Notes: a model not told the origin generated them from the sequence alone. 64,000 bases of DNA from Bacteroidaceae bacterium (GCA_017408685.1 JAFQUE010000092.1:1-64000), one strand, 5' to 3'. Positions 16,479 through 25,600 are shown, counted from the stretch's first letter. Numbers and translations: made by a program.

Positions 16479-17459
16479 TTAGTTTAGTTCTTTAATTCTA
16501 TGAATTATGCGTAATATGTAGGGGTATATGCCGATGTTTGCCAGAAAAAAGATTATTCGTAAGCTACGCCTTATTCCTGATGTAAATGGATATGTATTGT
16601 TTATCTCTGGGTATATTGAGCGCCACAGTTTGCGGTATTTTTGTGGCTCACGCATATATAGGGGCCAAACAAAAACGCGTGCATTGTTTTTCAATACCAC
16701 AATTTCATGCCTATATTTATATTCCAGTTTGTTTTCCCTTAGGAAGTTTGTAATACTATTGATATTTACACTAGCCTGCCTACATCTCTCTATGCATGAT
16801 TCATCACTTGGATGATGGCATACCGATTGGTCATTGTGATAGTAATAGTATAATGGTACTGGCAGATATCCGAATCTAGCCTTGCTGTTTATGTGAAGTT
16901 GGATAGAATAGTTGACATCCTCCATCATATGGGCTTGAGGAAACTCTTTTATTTCTTGATAAAGAGTGCGCGCCGCCATCCTATAGCACAAACTGCCACT
17001 GACTGAGCGGTTAATGAGTCTCTTCAGTATGTCTGTACACTTGTCGAGCCTTTGATAAATGGGATTATGGTTTGTGCCGTCAGTTTCATAAAAATCACAG
17101 ATAATAATATCAAGTTTCTCCTCTTTGGCCTTTTTATACATCATACGGTACATGTCGGCGTCAACCCAATCATCACTATCGCAATGGATTATATATTCTC
17201 CAGTTGCGGCTTTTATTCCCGTCTCGCGAGCATACGCAGCACCCATATTTCTTGGAAGGTCTATAATTCTTGTCTGCTTTTGTCTTTCTGGGTATAGGCT
17301 TGCGACTCTTCTCAGTACTGCCATTGACTGGTCGGGTGTACAGTCATTGATAAATATATACTCAATATCATCAAGTGTCTGCTCAAATAAAGAACGTGCG
17401 CAGCGTTCTATATATGGTTCAGTTTTGTAAACAAGAATGATGACGGAAACTTTTGGCAT
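16479..17459 (-). CDS. GT2 family glycosyltransferase
   Basis: A 326-residue GT-A enzyme with SVIILVYKTEPYIERC (5-20), INDCTPDQ (37-44) and DSDD (94-97). MMEDVNYSIQ near residue 178 may be the ED catalytic motif. The C-terminal 60 residues are basic and hydrophobic and may sit on the membrane. One of three GT2 genes in tandem in an AT-rich part of the operon. Donor unknown. Confidence 0.9.
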   Translation of the reverse strand: MPKVSVIILVYKTEPYIERCARSLFEQTLDDIEYIFINDCTPDQSMAVLRRVASLYPERQKQTRIIDLPRNMGAAYARETGIKAATGEYIIHCDSDDWVDADMYRMMYKKAKEEKLDIIICDFYETDGTNHNPIYQRLDKCTDILKRLINRSVSGSLCYRMAARTLYQEIKEFPQAHMMEDVNYSIQLHINSKARFGYLPVPLYYYYHNDQSVCHHPSDESCIERCRQASVNINSITNFLRENKLEYKYRHEIVVLKNNARVFVWPLYMREPQKYRKLWRSIYPEINNTYPFTSGIRRSLRIIFFLANIGIYPYILRIIHRIKELN

Positions 17460-17477
17460 ATTAATGTGATATATGAA

Positions 17478-18335
17478 CTACAGGTTCCTTAATTTCATTT
17501 TGATTCTATTCTTTATGGCTATTGGAGAATAAAGTAGTATTGCAAAATACGAAATGATATTATATATAACTCCTTTATGATTTAATCGTGATGATATTCG
17601 TTCAATATAAGTTTCTCCGAATGCAACTCTATTGAGGTCTATTAAAATACGTGGTGGTATGGAGTTGCTGATAAAACGTGTTTTTTCTTGTTGTACAGCA
17701 TTTTGCTCTATACTACTTATACCATTAATATCATATCTTGATATAAAAATATCTGTTTTTCCATATTTCGCATTTCTTAGTACAATATCCTCATAGAAGA
17801 ATTTTGCGTCGGCTGTAATCTTGTAGTTTATATCGTATCCACCGAACTCTTGAAGCCTCTTGGTCCTAATAAACGTGCTTTGATGACATAGGGTGTCCAA
17901 AAAGAAGAATCTGGCGGTAATGCTGGCTGGAGATGTGCATTTCCCAGTAACCTTGTTGCTTGTTACTGTGTATGTGTTTCCAGCAATGTAGTCAACTTTG
18001 CCAAATAAAGGTTCATTAATAATTTTTTCTATCACAGATTCATTATTGAATGCATCACCTGCGTTCATAAATATTGTGTATTCTCCTTTGGCTACTGCAA
18101 TTCCTTTATTCATCCCATCGTATCTTCCCTTGTCCGGCTCACTTACTGTATATGTTGTATATTTTTTGTATCTTTCAAGAATGTTTTTTGTACCATCTTT
18201 ACTGTCTGCATCAATGATAATCCATTCTGCTTTGTCAAGGGCTGATTGCGAAACAATGCTTTTTGCAGTAATTTCAAATCCTTCTTTGTTATTGTATACA
18301 ATTGTGATAATAGATATTAGTGGGTTCTTCGTCAT
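17478..18335 (-). CDS. GT2 family glycosyltransferase (WcaA-like subgroup)
   Basis: A 285-residue enzyme with SIITIVYNNKEGFE (8-21), IIDADSKDGT (40-49), SEPDKGRYDGMNKG (65-78) and a NAGD motif at 91-94 replacing DxD. The SEPDxGxYDAMNKG-type stretch is characteristic of a GT2 subgroup common in colanic-acid and capsule loci. HQSTFIRTK and INYKITADAKFF in the middle are also typical. Located between Wzx and another GT2 with short gaps. Confidence 0.9.
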   Translation of the reverse strand: MTKNPLISIITIVYNNKEGFEITAKSIVSQSALDKAEWIIIDADSKDGTKNILERYKKYTTYTVSEPDKGRYDGMNKGIAVAKGEYTIFMNAGDAFNNESVIEKIINEPLFGKVDYIAGNTYTVTSNKVTGKCTSPASITARFFFLDTLCHQSTFIRTKRLQEFGGYDINYKITADAKFFYEDIVLRNAKYGKTDIFISRYDINGISSIEQNAVQQEKTRFISNSIPPRILIDLNRVAFGETYIERISSRLNHKGVIYNIISYFAILLYSPIAIKNRIKMKLRNL

Positions 18336-18386
18336 AATCTAAAGTTGTTTGAAATCTTTCGCTTAATAGTGCTCTTGTTTGCTATT

Positions 18387-19943
18387 TCAGTTTTTTATTT
18401 TGAATTTAGTTCTGCCAACAATGTCTCTGAATCCTTTTGATGTCACGTAGAAGGCTGCAAAGGTTAACGTTATAATAGTAATCATGTATAATAAGCCCTC
18501 AATAATCAATTCAATCCAACCAGTAGCAGTTACAAATGGCCTGATTACTTGATTGCAAATATATGCCGTCACTAAATATGCTGCTATTGCCGCAACCAGA
18601 TGAATAATGAAGGTTCTCCAGTGCATAAAAACACTAATTTTAAATCCTCTTGAGAATAGATAATATGGTTTCCAGACGTAGTTTATCGTAATAGTTGAAA
18701 TTAGTGAACCAAGCAATATTCCTGATAATCCCAATATGTGACCTCCTACAATTGAGGAGGCAATCGTTATTATGCATTCAATATATGGTGCCCAAATATC
18801 GCCATATAGTCCAAAAGCGTGGTTGAACTGATCAATTGCGCCTCGAGCAATATTCAATCCGCAGAGTATGGCAATTAGAGTTACTGTTGCATTATCAAGA
18901 ACATATTGTTCGCCAAGCCATACCTCTATTAATTGTGACGAGAAGTTATAAACGCATGCGGTAACGATTGAGGTTATAAATATTCTGAAAGCAAATAGTT
19001 CTTGAAATACTTTTAATGTCTTTTCTTTATCACCTTCTGCAATTAGGTTGCCTATGGCTGCTCCAGCACTGTTTATCACTGCTGATACAAGATTTTCTAT
19101 CTTTTGTGTAAGCAAAGTATAGTTGGTGTATAGCGCGACGACAGGCAGAGTTGCAAAAGAATATATAAGGATTGGAGATAATTGACCATGTACTACCCAA
19201 CCAACCTTGTGCGCAAAGATTTGTTTTATGTATGTTGTTATCTCCGGGTATTTCTTGAGTAATTTGTTACCCAACTTAACTTCGTTCATTAGCCAAGGAT
19301 AAGTCTTGCTAATCTTCCAGTTGAGAATTATGGAGTTAATGATGCCGAAGAGCAGTTCTATTAGGAAATATACAATAAAACTCTGTACAAATATTGCAAG
19401 CACCATTTGCAATATGACTTTGGATGTTGTTGTCAACTGAAAATATCCTGTAACAATGTAATTGCGTTGGTCGGCCGATAGAAGTGTTGCTTTGTAATTG
19501 GCAAAATATCCAATAAGTGAGGAAGTGAGATAGGCATAAAAACCAAAGTATATTACTACCCAAGAGAATGTTGTGCTTGGGAAGATAAGGGGAAGAAAAA
19601 ACGAGGTGATAATACCGATACTCAAGATGGCGTATCCGATTTTACGGTACAAATAACCGAGTACGGATATAATTTCGTTAATTTTGAACCTGTCTCCATC
19701 GGCAATTGGCTTGTACAGTACATAGCCAATGGCTGTTCCAATGCCAAGTTCTGCAAGATTAAGAAAAGAGAGAAGGCTACCCACGGTGCCTGTGAATCCA
19801 ATAAACTCAGCACCTAATTGGTCGAGCAGTATTTTGCGGGTAAAAAATGCAGTAATGAATGATGCAAAGTAGCAGATGAGATTCATCTTTGCGTTGAGCA
19901 TTGTTTTTTTTGTCCTTGATTCTCCTTTCATGTTAGTTTGCAT
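18387..19943 (-). CDS. wzx: Wzx-type polysaccharide flippase (MOP superfamily)
   Basis: A 518-residue protein with about 12-14 transmembrane segments. The first helices (NLICYFASFITAFFTRKILLDQLGAEFIGFTG) have the form of polysaccharide-type MOP flippases, and the repeat halves with LLSFLNLAELGIGTAIGYVLY and IARGAIDQFNHAFGLYGDIW fit. It would move the lipid-linked repeat unit across the inner membrane, upstream of Wzy and the Wza/Wzc machine in this operon. Distinct from the drug-type MATE protein at 52204-53592. Confidence 0.9.
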   Translation of the reverse strand: MQTNMKGESRTKKTMLNAKMNLICYFASFITAFFTRKILLDQLGAEFIGFTGTVGSLLSFLNLAELGIGTAIGYVLYKPIADGDRFKINEIISVLGYLYRKIGYAILSIGIITSFFLPLIFPSTTFSWVVIYFGFYAYLTSSLIGYFANYKATLLSADQRNYIVTGYFQLTTTSKVILQMVLAIFVQSFIVYFLIELLFGIINSIILNWKISKTYPWLMNEVKLGNKLLKKYPEITTYIKQIFAHKVGWVVHGQLSPILIYSFATLPVVALYTNYTLLTQKIENLVSAVINSAGAAIGNLIAEGDKEKTLKVFQELFAFRIFITSIVTACVYNFSSQLIEVWLGEQYVLDNATVTLIAILCGLNIARGAIDQFNHAFGLYGDIWAPYIECIITIASSIVGGHILGLSGILLGSLISTITINYVWKPYYLFSRGFKISVFMHWRTFIIHLVAAIAAYLVTAYICNQVIRPFVTATGWIELIIEGLLYMITIITLTFAAFYVTSKGFRDIVGRTKFKIKN

Positions 19944-19965
19944 CTGCTGTGAGTATTCTTGACTG

Positions 19966-20985
19966 TCAGAATCTTATTCTTTTAAATTGCTTGTTATAAA
20001 TTCTTGACGCAGCATATGGGTATCCGCTGTTCCACATTTTGCCTGTTTGTAGAAGATATATTTTTTCGGCATTGGCTATCATGAAAAAGTCGAGGAATGT
20101 TTTCTCGTGTGTTTCATAGTTGTTGTCAACATCTTTTGCGTCAACATGTGTGATGTTTCCTTTAATTGTGTACACATATTGCAGCTCTGTGGCGCGTTGT
20201 AGGAAAGTTTTGCTGTCGGAGTTTACAAGAATCGTTTGCTGGGGGTGTCTTTTGTGTAATTGCTTTATTTGTTGTATACATTTGGATATCATAGTTTCCT
20301 TTTCCTCGTTTGATTGTATTACACCTACTCCGGCAGTTTCATTGAAATCTCCAAGCAGGTTCATGAAGCGGAATGAAGTGCTGATATAGGAGTTGCCAAG
20401 TTTAGCCTTGATTCTGTTTATAGATATTTGTAATCTTGGTGATAACTTGAATAGTTCATGAAAGTACTCTGAATAATTCCCGTTGTATGAGAAGTGGGCA
20501 TTGGTTCTCACATGGAATTCCTTATATGGCTTGTTAAATTCTTCTTCAAAGAATTTTCTTTGCCTTACCCCTTCCGCATTATTGCCTTTGTGGGTGTTTA
20601 TGTAGCATATGTCTGTAACGCTTGTGTTATAGTTCAGTTCATCATCTGATATTTGCCAGTTCACAACATTGGGCAAGAGAAACTGGCTTAATTCAAAGGG
20701 GGAGTTGAATATCAACTTGAAATCCATTCCTTTACGCTTGCATATTTCGTATGTAGAAACTATTCCACGCAACCGGTCGGCAAGTCCATTGCTGCTGATT
20801 TTATTATCATATATGCACACAGCACGTTTTTTGCATTCAATTATCGGGCGGTGAGGACCATATTCTTCCATTGGGATGATTTTCCCGTTTTTGAAGTCGT
20901 GGTTCTTTTTTAACACTTCTCTCCAATAGAGGAATTTGTGTTCAATATTGAATCGTATATTCTTTAATAGTAGTTTTAATGGCAT
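19966..20985 (-). CDS. Fucosyltransferase-superfamily-like glycosyltransferase
   Basis: A 339-residue protein. The motif SSNGLADRLRGIVSTYE (64-80) resembles the glycine-rich, donor-binding start of NodZ/alpha-1,2-fucosyltransferase and protein O-fucosyltransferase-like enzymes. A middle segment TILVNSDSKTFLQRA and an end segment DFFMIANAEKIYLLQTG followed by SGYPYAASRI match the usual order of that superfamily's later motifs. The donor may be GDP-fucose, but no fucose pathway gene is in the window. The gene lies 3 nt from the CpsB-type phosphatase and 22 nt from wzx. Confidence 0.68.
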   Translation of the reverse strand: MPLKLLLKNIRFNIEHKFLYWREVLKKNHDFKNGKIIPMEEYGPHRPIIECKKRAVCIYDNKISSNGLADRLRGIVSTYEICKRKGMDFKLIFNSPFELSQFLLPNVVNWQISDDELNYNTSVTDICYINTHKGNNAEGVRQRKFFEEEFNKPYKEFHVRTNAHFSYNGNYSEYFHELFKLSPRLQISINRIKAKLGNSYISTSFRFMNLLGDFNETAGVGVIQSNEEKETMISKCIQQIKQLHKRHPQQTILVNSDSKTFLQRATELQYVYTIKGNITHVDAKDVDNNYETHEKTFLDFFMIANAEKIYLLQTGKMWNSGYPYAASRIYNKQFKRIRF

Positions 20986-20988
20986 GGT

Positions 20989-21786
20989 TTATAAGATCAA
21001 ACTTTGAATTTGACTTAGATTTACGAGTTCTTTCTCTTTAATCCTTGCTGCCAACAGATATTCCACTCCCTCTTCGCAATGTGTGTCGCTGCCTATGACG
21101 TCATAGAGTCCTTTATTAAGCAGCCACTGTGCACGTTTCTTTACGGTGTTGCCGTAACCGCCGCAGATTGAGGGGAGGTTCAACTGGAGTTTCACTCCTT
21201 CCTGGTGCAGCCGGATGTATTCTTCTTTATCCATGTACATGTAGCGCTCGGGGTGGGCGAGCAGGGGGTGGTAGCCCAGGGATTTTATCTGCCGGAGTGT
21301 CTCATGCAGGCGCATGGGCGGGTTGTAGTATGATGTTTCTACAAGCAGGTGGTTGTGTTTTTTGCCTATGGTGAGCAATTTCTCTTTGGTTGTTGAGATT
21401 TCTCCCTTCGGTTCAAAATGACATGATGTCGTTTCTTGAACCCTCTCCTCTGGTCTGTCGGCTACTTCGCTCAGCAGGTTGCGCAGGTGGTTGTCTATCA
21501 TGTATTCTGCTGCAAGGTGCAGGGTAATGCTGCCTGTGTATGCCGCCTGCAGTTCTGCAAAGTGTGTCAGGAGTTTTTCGGGGGTGTTGGGGATATCCTC
21601 CATTATGTGGGGGGTGAGCCATAGTTCCTTCACTCCGGCGGCTTCGTATGTGGCAAGTATGCGCAGGGCTTCGTCCATGCTCTCTACGCCGTCGTCTACC
21701 CCCGGCAGTATGTGGGAGTGGTGGTCTGTAGCACCGCGGAGGATTCCGCTTTGGAAAATTGTCGTTTTTTTACTGAAAGGCCACAT
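20989..21786 (-). CDS. CpsB/YwqE-type PHP tyrosine-protein phosphatase with a repeat-derived insertion
   Basis: Manganese-dependent phosphatase that should dephosphorylate the tail of the neighbouring tyrosine kinase. About 265 residues: metal ligands in DHHSHILPGVDDG (21-33), LTPH (57-60), AAEYMIDN (92-99), LAHPERY (176-182) and GSDTH (232-236). Between residues 108 and 135 lies a segment (ERVQETTSCHFEPKGEIS) absent from what I know of the family, encoded by a palindromic repeat; the flanking conserved parts are in frame and intact. ATG at 21786 is preferred, with a purine-rich stretch just upstream; a GTG at 21798 would overlap the kinase stop codon. Confidence 0.92.
   Translation of the reverse strand: MWPFSKKTTIFQSGILRGATDHHSHILPGVDDGVESMDEALRILATYEAAGVKELWLTPHIMEDIPNTPEKLLTHFAELQAAYTGSITLHLAAEYMIDNHLRNLLSEVADRPEERVQETTSCHFEPKGEISTTKEKLLTIGKKHNHLLVETSYYNPPMRLHETLRQIKSLGYHPLLAHPERYMYMDKEEYIRLHQEGVKLQLNLPSICGGYGNTVKKRAQWLLNKGLYDVIGSDTHCEEGVEYLLAARIKEKELVNLSQIQSLIL
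21382..21465. repeat. Palindromic repeat inserted in frame in the phosphatase gene
   Basis: About 84 nt with an imperfect palindrome at 21410-21442: arms GGTTCAA and TTGAACC, with an inner GACAT/ATGTC pair. The adjoining stretch GAGATTTCTCCCTTCGG at 21395-21411 resembles an intergenic repeat familiar from Bacteroidetes genomes. Length is a multiple of three, so the gene remains open. Confidence 0.7.
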
Positions 21787-21794
21787 TTCCCCTT

Positions 21795-24155
21795 TCACTT
21801 TTTAGAGTGGTAGTACCCATATCCGTACCCATACCCGTAACTGTAGGAGTACCCATATTTGTAGCGGTAGCCGGTGCCGCCGCTGTAGGTGCCGTTGAGT
21901 ATCATGGCCATGTTCTTGAGGCGCTTGCTCTCGTAAATATCCTCGAGTTCGTAGAGCATGTCGCGGTTCAGGAGGTTGGCTCGTATGACAAAGATGGTGC
22001 GGTCGGCATGTTCCTCAATAATCTGCGTGTCAGCGACAATGTCAATAGGCGGGCAGTCGATGAATATGTAATCGTACTCCTTGCGCATGGCGGCAATCAG
22101 TTCACCGAACCGTTTGCTGTGCAGCAACTCTGTTGGGTTGGGTGGTGTGCTGCCTATTGGGATTATCTTAAGGGTGGGATACTCTTCGGTGCCGGTAATT
22201 ATGCTTTTTATGTCGCTTGTGCCGCCTGAAAGATAGTCGCTGAGACCTAAGTCGGGCGAGTTTACATAAGCCGATGTTGAGCCATGGCGCATGTCACCGT
22301 CGATTACCAGAACTTTTGCTCCCTTGAGCGCAAGGCTGGCTGCGATGTTCATTGTGAGGAATGTTTTTCCGCTGCCGGGATTGAACGATGTGAGGATTAT
22401 GACGTTGGATGTCTTATCCTTGTCGTTCATGAACTCAAGGTTGGTGCGCAGCACACGGAAGGCCTCGTTTATTATGTTGCGGTTTCCCTCTTTTACAATT
22501 ATCTTCTTCTCTTCGTTCTTGAATTTGAGTTTCTTGCTCTGTTCGTACAATGGTATTTCGCCTATGAAAGGAACATCAATGTTTTCAAGGTCCTTGCGGC
22601 CACGTACCTTGCGGTTGGTCATCTCACGGACAAAAATGACAAGCAACGGCAGCATGACACCGATGGCAAGAGCCAGCATTAATGCCTGGCGTTGCATGGG
22701 CTCGATTGGGGTGTTGCTGCCGCTTACCGGCGTGAGCACGCGGTTGTTGGTGGCTTCAAATTCCTTTGAGAGTTCCGTTTCTTCAAGTTTCTGCAGCAGG
22801 AACAGGTAGAGTGCGTTCTTTACCTTTTGCTGTCTCAACAAGCCTTGCATGTCCTTGACCTGTTCGCTTTGTCTGCTGAATTGTACCTTGCTGCTCTCTT
22901 CCTCTACACTCAGAAGACTTGTCTCTCGGCGAAGGCTTGCAATGTATCCGTCAAGTGCGTCATTGATTGACCTGTACATGGCTGCGAGGTTGTTGTTGCA
23001 GTCTATGATAATGGGGTTTGCCTCGCTGCTGTTCGCAAGGTATTTGTCGCGTTTTATGATTTCCTGGTTGTAACCGGTAATCATGTTCTCTATGCTTGGC
23101 ATGCTTATGCCTGTTTGCGCCGGAAGTATCTCCTTGTTGTCAACATTTTCTATGAGGCATTTCTTAATGAAAAGGGCAAGTTCCAGTTGACTCTCCAACT
23201 CTATGAGTTTGTCGTCGTTCTTGCTGCCCAATTCCTTGTTCAGTTCGCTTATCTGCTTTGCCGTGAGTTTGTTCTTGCTGTTCTGCGCTGCAATTTTCCT
23301 GTCAATCTGGTTCAGCTCAATCTGCAGGGAGTCAATCCTTTGGGATATGAAATCGATGGTCTTTATTGCGCCTTCGTTGTTTCGTTTCAACCACTGCTCG
23401 TTGTATATTGCGATGATGGTGTTCAGTATATCGGTTGCTCTTATTGTGGAGATATCCTTTATGCTCAATCTCACAATGGATGTGTTCTTGTCTACCATGC
23501 CGGTTGACAACTTGGAGACAAATTCGTTGATTGCGGCATTTATGCTCTTCTTTTCAACGTGAATATTATGCCCGGTAAAGTCTTTGTAGAATTCGGTTCC
23601 TTTGACAATGACTCTGCCAATGGGGGAGGTGATTGTATCGCCCAAGTTGCCCTTGGCGGTGCCTGCCAATATTGTTCCGTTACGGCTGAACCCGCTTAAT
23701 GCTATTGTGCTGTCGTTATTAAGTGTCGCTGAAAATGTGGCTGCGTCGCTCTGCCTAAGGTCTATGGTGCTGATAATTATCGGCCGTGTCGAATATATGA
23801 CCCCGTCATAGAATTGTCCTTCGCTTTTGTATTCAATCTCAAGTCCCAGGCGCTCAATCGCTTCGCGTACAATTCCCGGTGAACGGAGTGCCTGCACTTC
23901 AATTGCAGCGTCGGCACTGGATTGCTTTGCCGCAAAATCCTTGAACATGCTGTTGCCGCTGCCTTTGCCCTCTTCCTTGATGAGTATTTCGGCCGAACGT
24001 ACATAGATGGGCGGGGTAGAGAGAATGTATATGACAGCCATGCTCATTGTCACGGCGAGCGAAATGGCAAACCAGTACCATTTGGCAAAGCAGTGGAATA
24101 GCAGGTCTCTTATTGGCAGTACATTCTCGTTTTGCCTTTTTCTCCTTTGGGTCAT
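21795..24155 (-). CDS. Wzz/Wzc-type chain-length regulator and tyrosine autokinase
   Basis: A 786-residue inner-membrane protein that controls chain length and export. N-terminal Wzz domain with a first transmembrane helix (about 28-48), a long coiled-coil periplasmic region (about 250-470, rich in Lys, Glu, Gln), a second helix (about 500-520), then the cytoplasmic BY-kinase: Walker A in FNPGSGKTFLT, Walker A' in VLVIDGDMRHGS, Walker B in YIFIDCPP. The last 27 residues hold 11 tyrosines in a Gly/Ser-Tyr pattern, the autophosphorylation cluster. The gene starts 3 nt after the export lipoprotein gene and ends 8 nt before the phosphatase start. Confidence 0.95.
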   Translation of the reverse strand: MTQRRKRQNENVLPIRDLLFHCFAKWYWFAISLAVTMSMAVIYILSTPPIYVRSAEILIKEEGKGSGNSMFKDFAAKQSSADAAIEVQALRSPGIVREAIERLGLEIEYKSEGQFYDGVIYSTRPIIISTIDLRQSDAATFSATLNNDSTIALSGFSRNGTILAGTAKGNLGDTITSPIGRVIVKGTEFYKDFTGHNIHVEKKSINAAINEFVSKLSTGMVDKNTSIVRLSIKDISTIRATDILNTIIAIYNEQWLKRNNEGAIKTIDFISQRIDSLQIELNQIDRKIAAQNSKNKLTAKQISELNKELGSKNDDKLIELESQLELALFIKKCLIENVDNKEILPAQTGISMPSIENMITGYNQEIIKRDKYLANSSEANPIIIDCNNNLAAMYRSINDALDGYIASLRRETSLLSVEEESSKVQFSRQSEQVKDMQGLLRQQKVKNALYLFLLQKLEETELSKEFEATNNRVLTPVSGSNTPIEPMQRQALMLALAIGVMLPLLVIFVREMTNRKVRGRKDLENIDVPFIGEIPLYEQSKKLKFKNEEKKIIVKEGNRNIINEAFRVLRTNLEFMNDKDKTSNVIILTSFNPGSGKTFLTMNIAASLALKGAKVLVIDGDMRHGSTSAYVNSPDLGLSDYLSGGTSDIKSIITGTEEYPTLKIIPIGSTPPNPTELLHSKRFGELIAAMRKEYDYIFIDCPPIDIVADTQIIEEHADRTIFVIRANLLNRDMLYELEDIYESKRLKNMAMILNGTYSGGTGYRYKYGYSYSYGYGYGYGYYHSKK

Positions 24156-24158
24156 GTC

Positions 24159-24926
24159 TTATCGTGTGAAGAATGTGATTAATGTGAGCAAGAGTGAAAT
24201 TGTGGAGAACCAGAATGATGTCGAGCGCAAGGTGTTGTCGTTTATGGTTGCCTGGCCTGCAGCCTTCCTGTTCGGCTCCACATAGACAATGTCGTTCTGC
24301 TGCAGATAGTATACGGGTGAACTGTAGAGTTGTGCGGCGTTGTTGAGGTCAACGGTGTAACTCTTTTGCATGCCGTTCTCTTCGCGGAGTACCATGACAC
24401 AGTCGCGTTTGCCGGTTATCTTAAGGTCTCCTGCATTGCTTATTGCGTCCAGGATTGTGTATTTGTCCTTTTCAATATCATATTTTCCGGGATTGTTCAC
24501 TTCGCCAAGAACGGATACCTGCAGGTTGTTGAAGTCTACAATGACGGTGGGGTCCTGTACCATCTTCCTGTCGAGCAGTTCCTGCTTGATGTATTTTGCT
24601 ACCTCGTCTCTTGTCATGCCCTCTATCATAATGCTGCCAAGGTAGGGGAACTCAATGTTGCCGTCCTTGTCCACAGTGTAGGCAAGGTCGGTCTGTGAAC
24701 CCATATTTGCCTGGCTGCGGCGCAGGTTGAACGGGGCTACAAGTTCCTCGTCCTTGCTGTTGACATGGATTGAGAGCTTGTCACCCGGCTTGATTTTGAT
24801 TTCCTGTTGCAGGGCAGCCTCAACCGTACCTCCGTTCTTCAGGTCCTGAAAGTAGGCCACCTTCTTCTGTGTTGAGCATGACGCAATGAGCACCAGCGCA
24901 AAAAGCATTAATGGAATCTTTTTCAT
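24159..24926 (-). CDS. Wza-like outer-membrane polysaccharide export lipoprotein
   Basis: A 255-residue protein with a lipoprotein signal (MKKIPLMLFALVLIASC, lipidated Cys at 17). The Poly_export domain is seen in KIKPGDKLSIHVNSKDEELVAPFN and in VDKDGNIEFPYLGSIMIEGMTRDEVAKYIKQEL, and one SLBB-type unit in VSVLGEVNNPGKYDIEKDKYTILDAISNAGD. A final hydrophobic helix (SFWFSTISLLLTLITFF) may cross the outer membrane. It is shorter than E. coli Wza, as in other Bacteroidales. It would form the outer-membrane channel for the polymer made by this operon. Confidence 0.94.
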   Translation of the reverse strand: MKKIPLMLFALVLIASCSTQKKVAYFQDLKNGGTVEAALQQEIKIKPGDKLSIHVNSKDEELVAPFNLRRSQANMGSQTDLAYTVDKDGNIEFPYLGSIMIEGMTRDEVAKYIKQELLDRKMVQDPTVIVDFNNLQVSVLGEVNNPGKYDIEKDKYTILDAISNAGDLKITGKRDCVMVLREENGMQKSYTVDLNNAAQLYSSPVYYLQQNDIVYVEPNRKAAGQATINDNTLRSTSFWFSTISLLLTLITFFTR

Positions 24927-25011
24927 GTTTATCTGTTTTTATTTTGTTGCTTCTTCGCGCGCGCGTATTTAATGATGTTAATTGTAAAATAAATTTACCA
25001 ACGCGCTTTTG

Positions 25012-25587
25012 CTATTCAAGAATCTCTATGAGGTCGTTGCTTATCTCGACCATTGCAACGGCTGCGACATCCTCGATGAGCAGTACAACCTTGCGGCTGC
25101 GTTTGCCTCGTATTTTGACAAATATGCCTTCAGTGCCGTCAAATGTTCCTCCGTGTAGGCGTACTCTTGTGCCTTTCTCAATGTCAACCTCTTCGGGGCG
25201 CAGGTAGATGAGTTTGTCGTTCGCTGCCTGTGTTACGGCTATGAACTGCTGCATTTGCTTGTCCGGCACTGTTATGGGCACGTTCTTGCCGTTCTTGGGT
25301 GTGGTGCGGTATTGAAGGAAGTCGACTCCGCGTTTGAGTTCCTTGATGATGTTCTTTGAACAGTGTACAAAGATGAGGTTGTGTATTGCCGGCACTTGTT
25401 GTCTTTGCTTAATGCCGTTGCGCTTTTCGACAATTGCATTTGTCATTGGAACAAAGCATTCAATGCCTTTCGATGACAGGTACTCTTTGGCTTTGAGCTC
25501 TCTGCGGTAAGGCGCGCTCATCGCAAACCATCGGATGGTGTCATCATTTTCGCCGCACTCTTTGCTGCTTTGTTGGCTATTGAGCAT
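25012..25587 (-). CDS. UpxY-family NusG-like transcription antiterminator
   Basis: A 191-residue NusG paralogue. The NGN domain (about 18-115) begins IRWFAMSAPYRRELKAKEYLSSKGIECFVP, and a KOW-type segment (VDIEKGTRVRLHGGTFDGTEGIFVKIRG) follows at about 132-160. UpxY proteins in Bacteroides let polymerase read through the leader of their own capsule operon, and this gene is the first of the operon. A good promoter lies upstream, with a leader of about 124 nt containing two hairpins, the second touching the AGGAG ribosome site. No UpxZ-like partner follows. Confidence 0.92.
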   Translation of the reverse strand: MLNSQQSSKECGENDDTIRWFAMSAPYRRELKAKEYLSSKGIECFVPMTNAIVEKRNGIKQRQQVPAIHNLIFVHCSKNIIKELKRGVDFLQYRTTPKNGKNVPITVPDKQMQQFIAVTQAANDKLIYLRPEEVDIEKGTRVRLHGGTFDGTEGIFVKIRGKRSRKVVLLIEDVAAVAMVEISNDLIEILE

Positions 25588-25600
25588 ACTTCTGGCTCCT

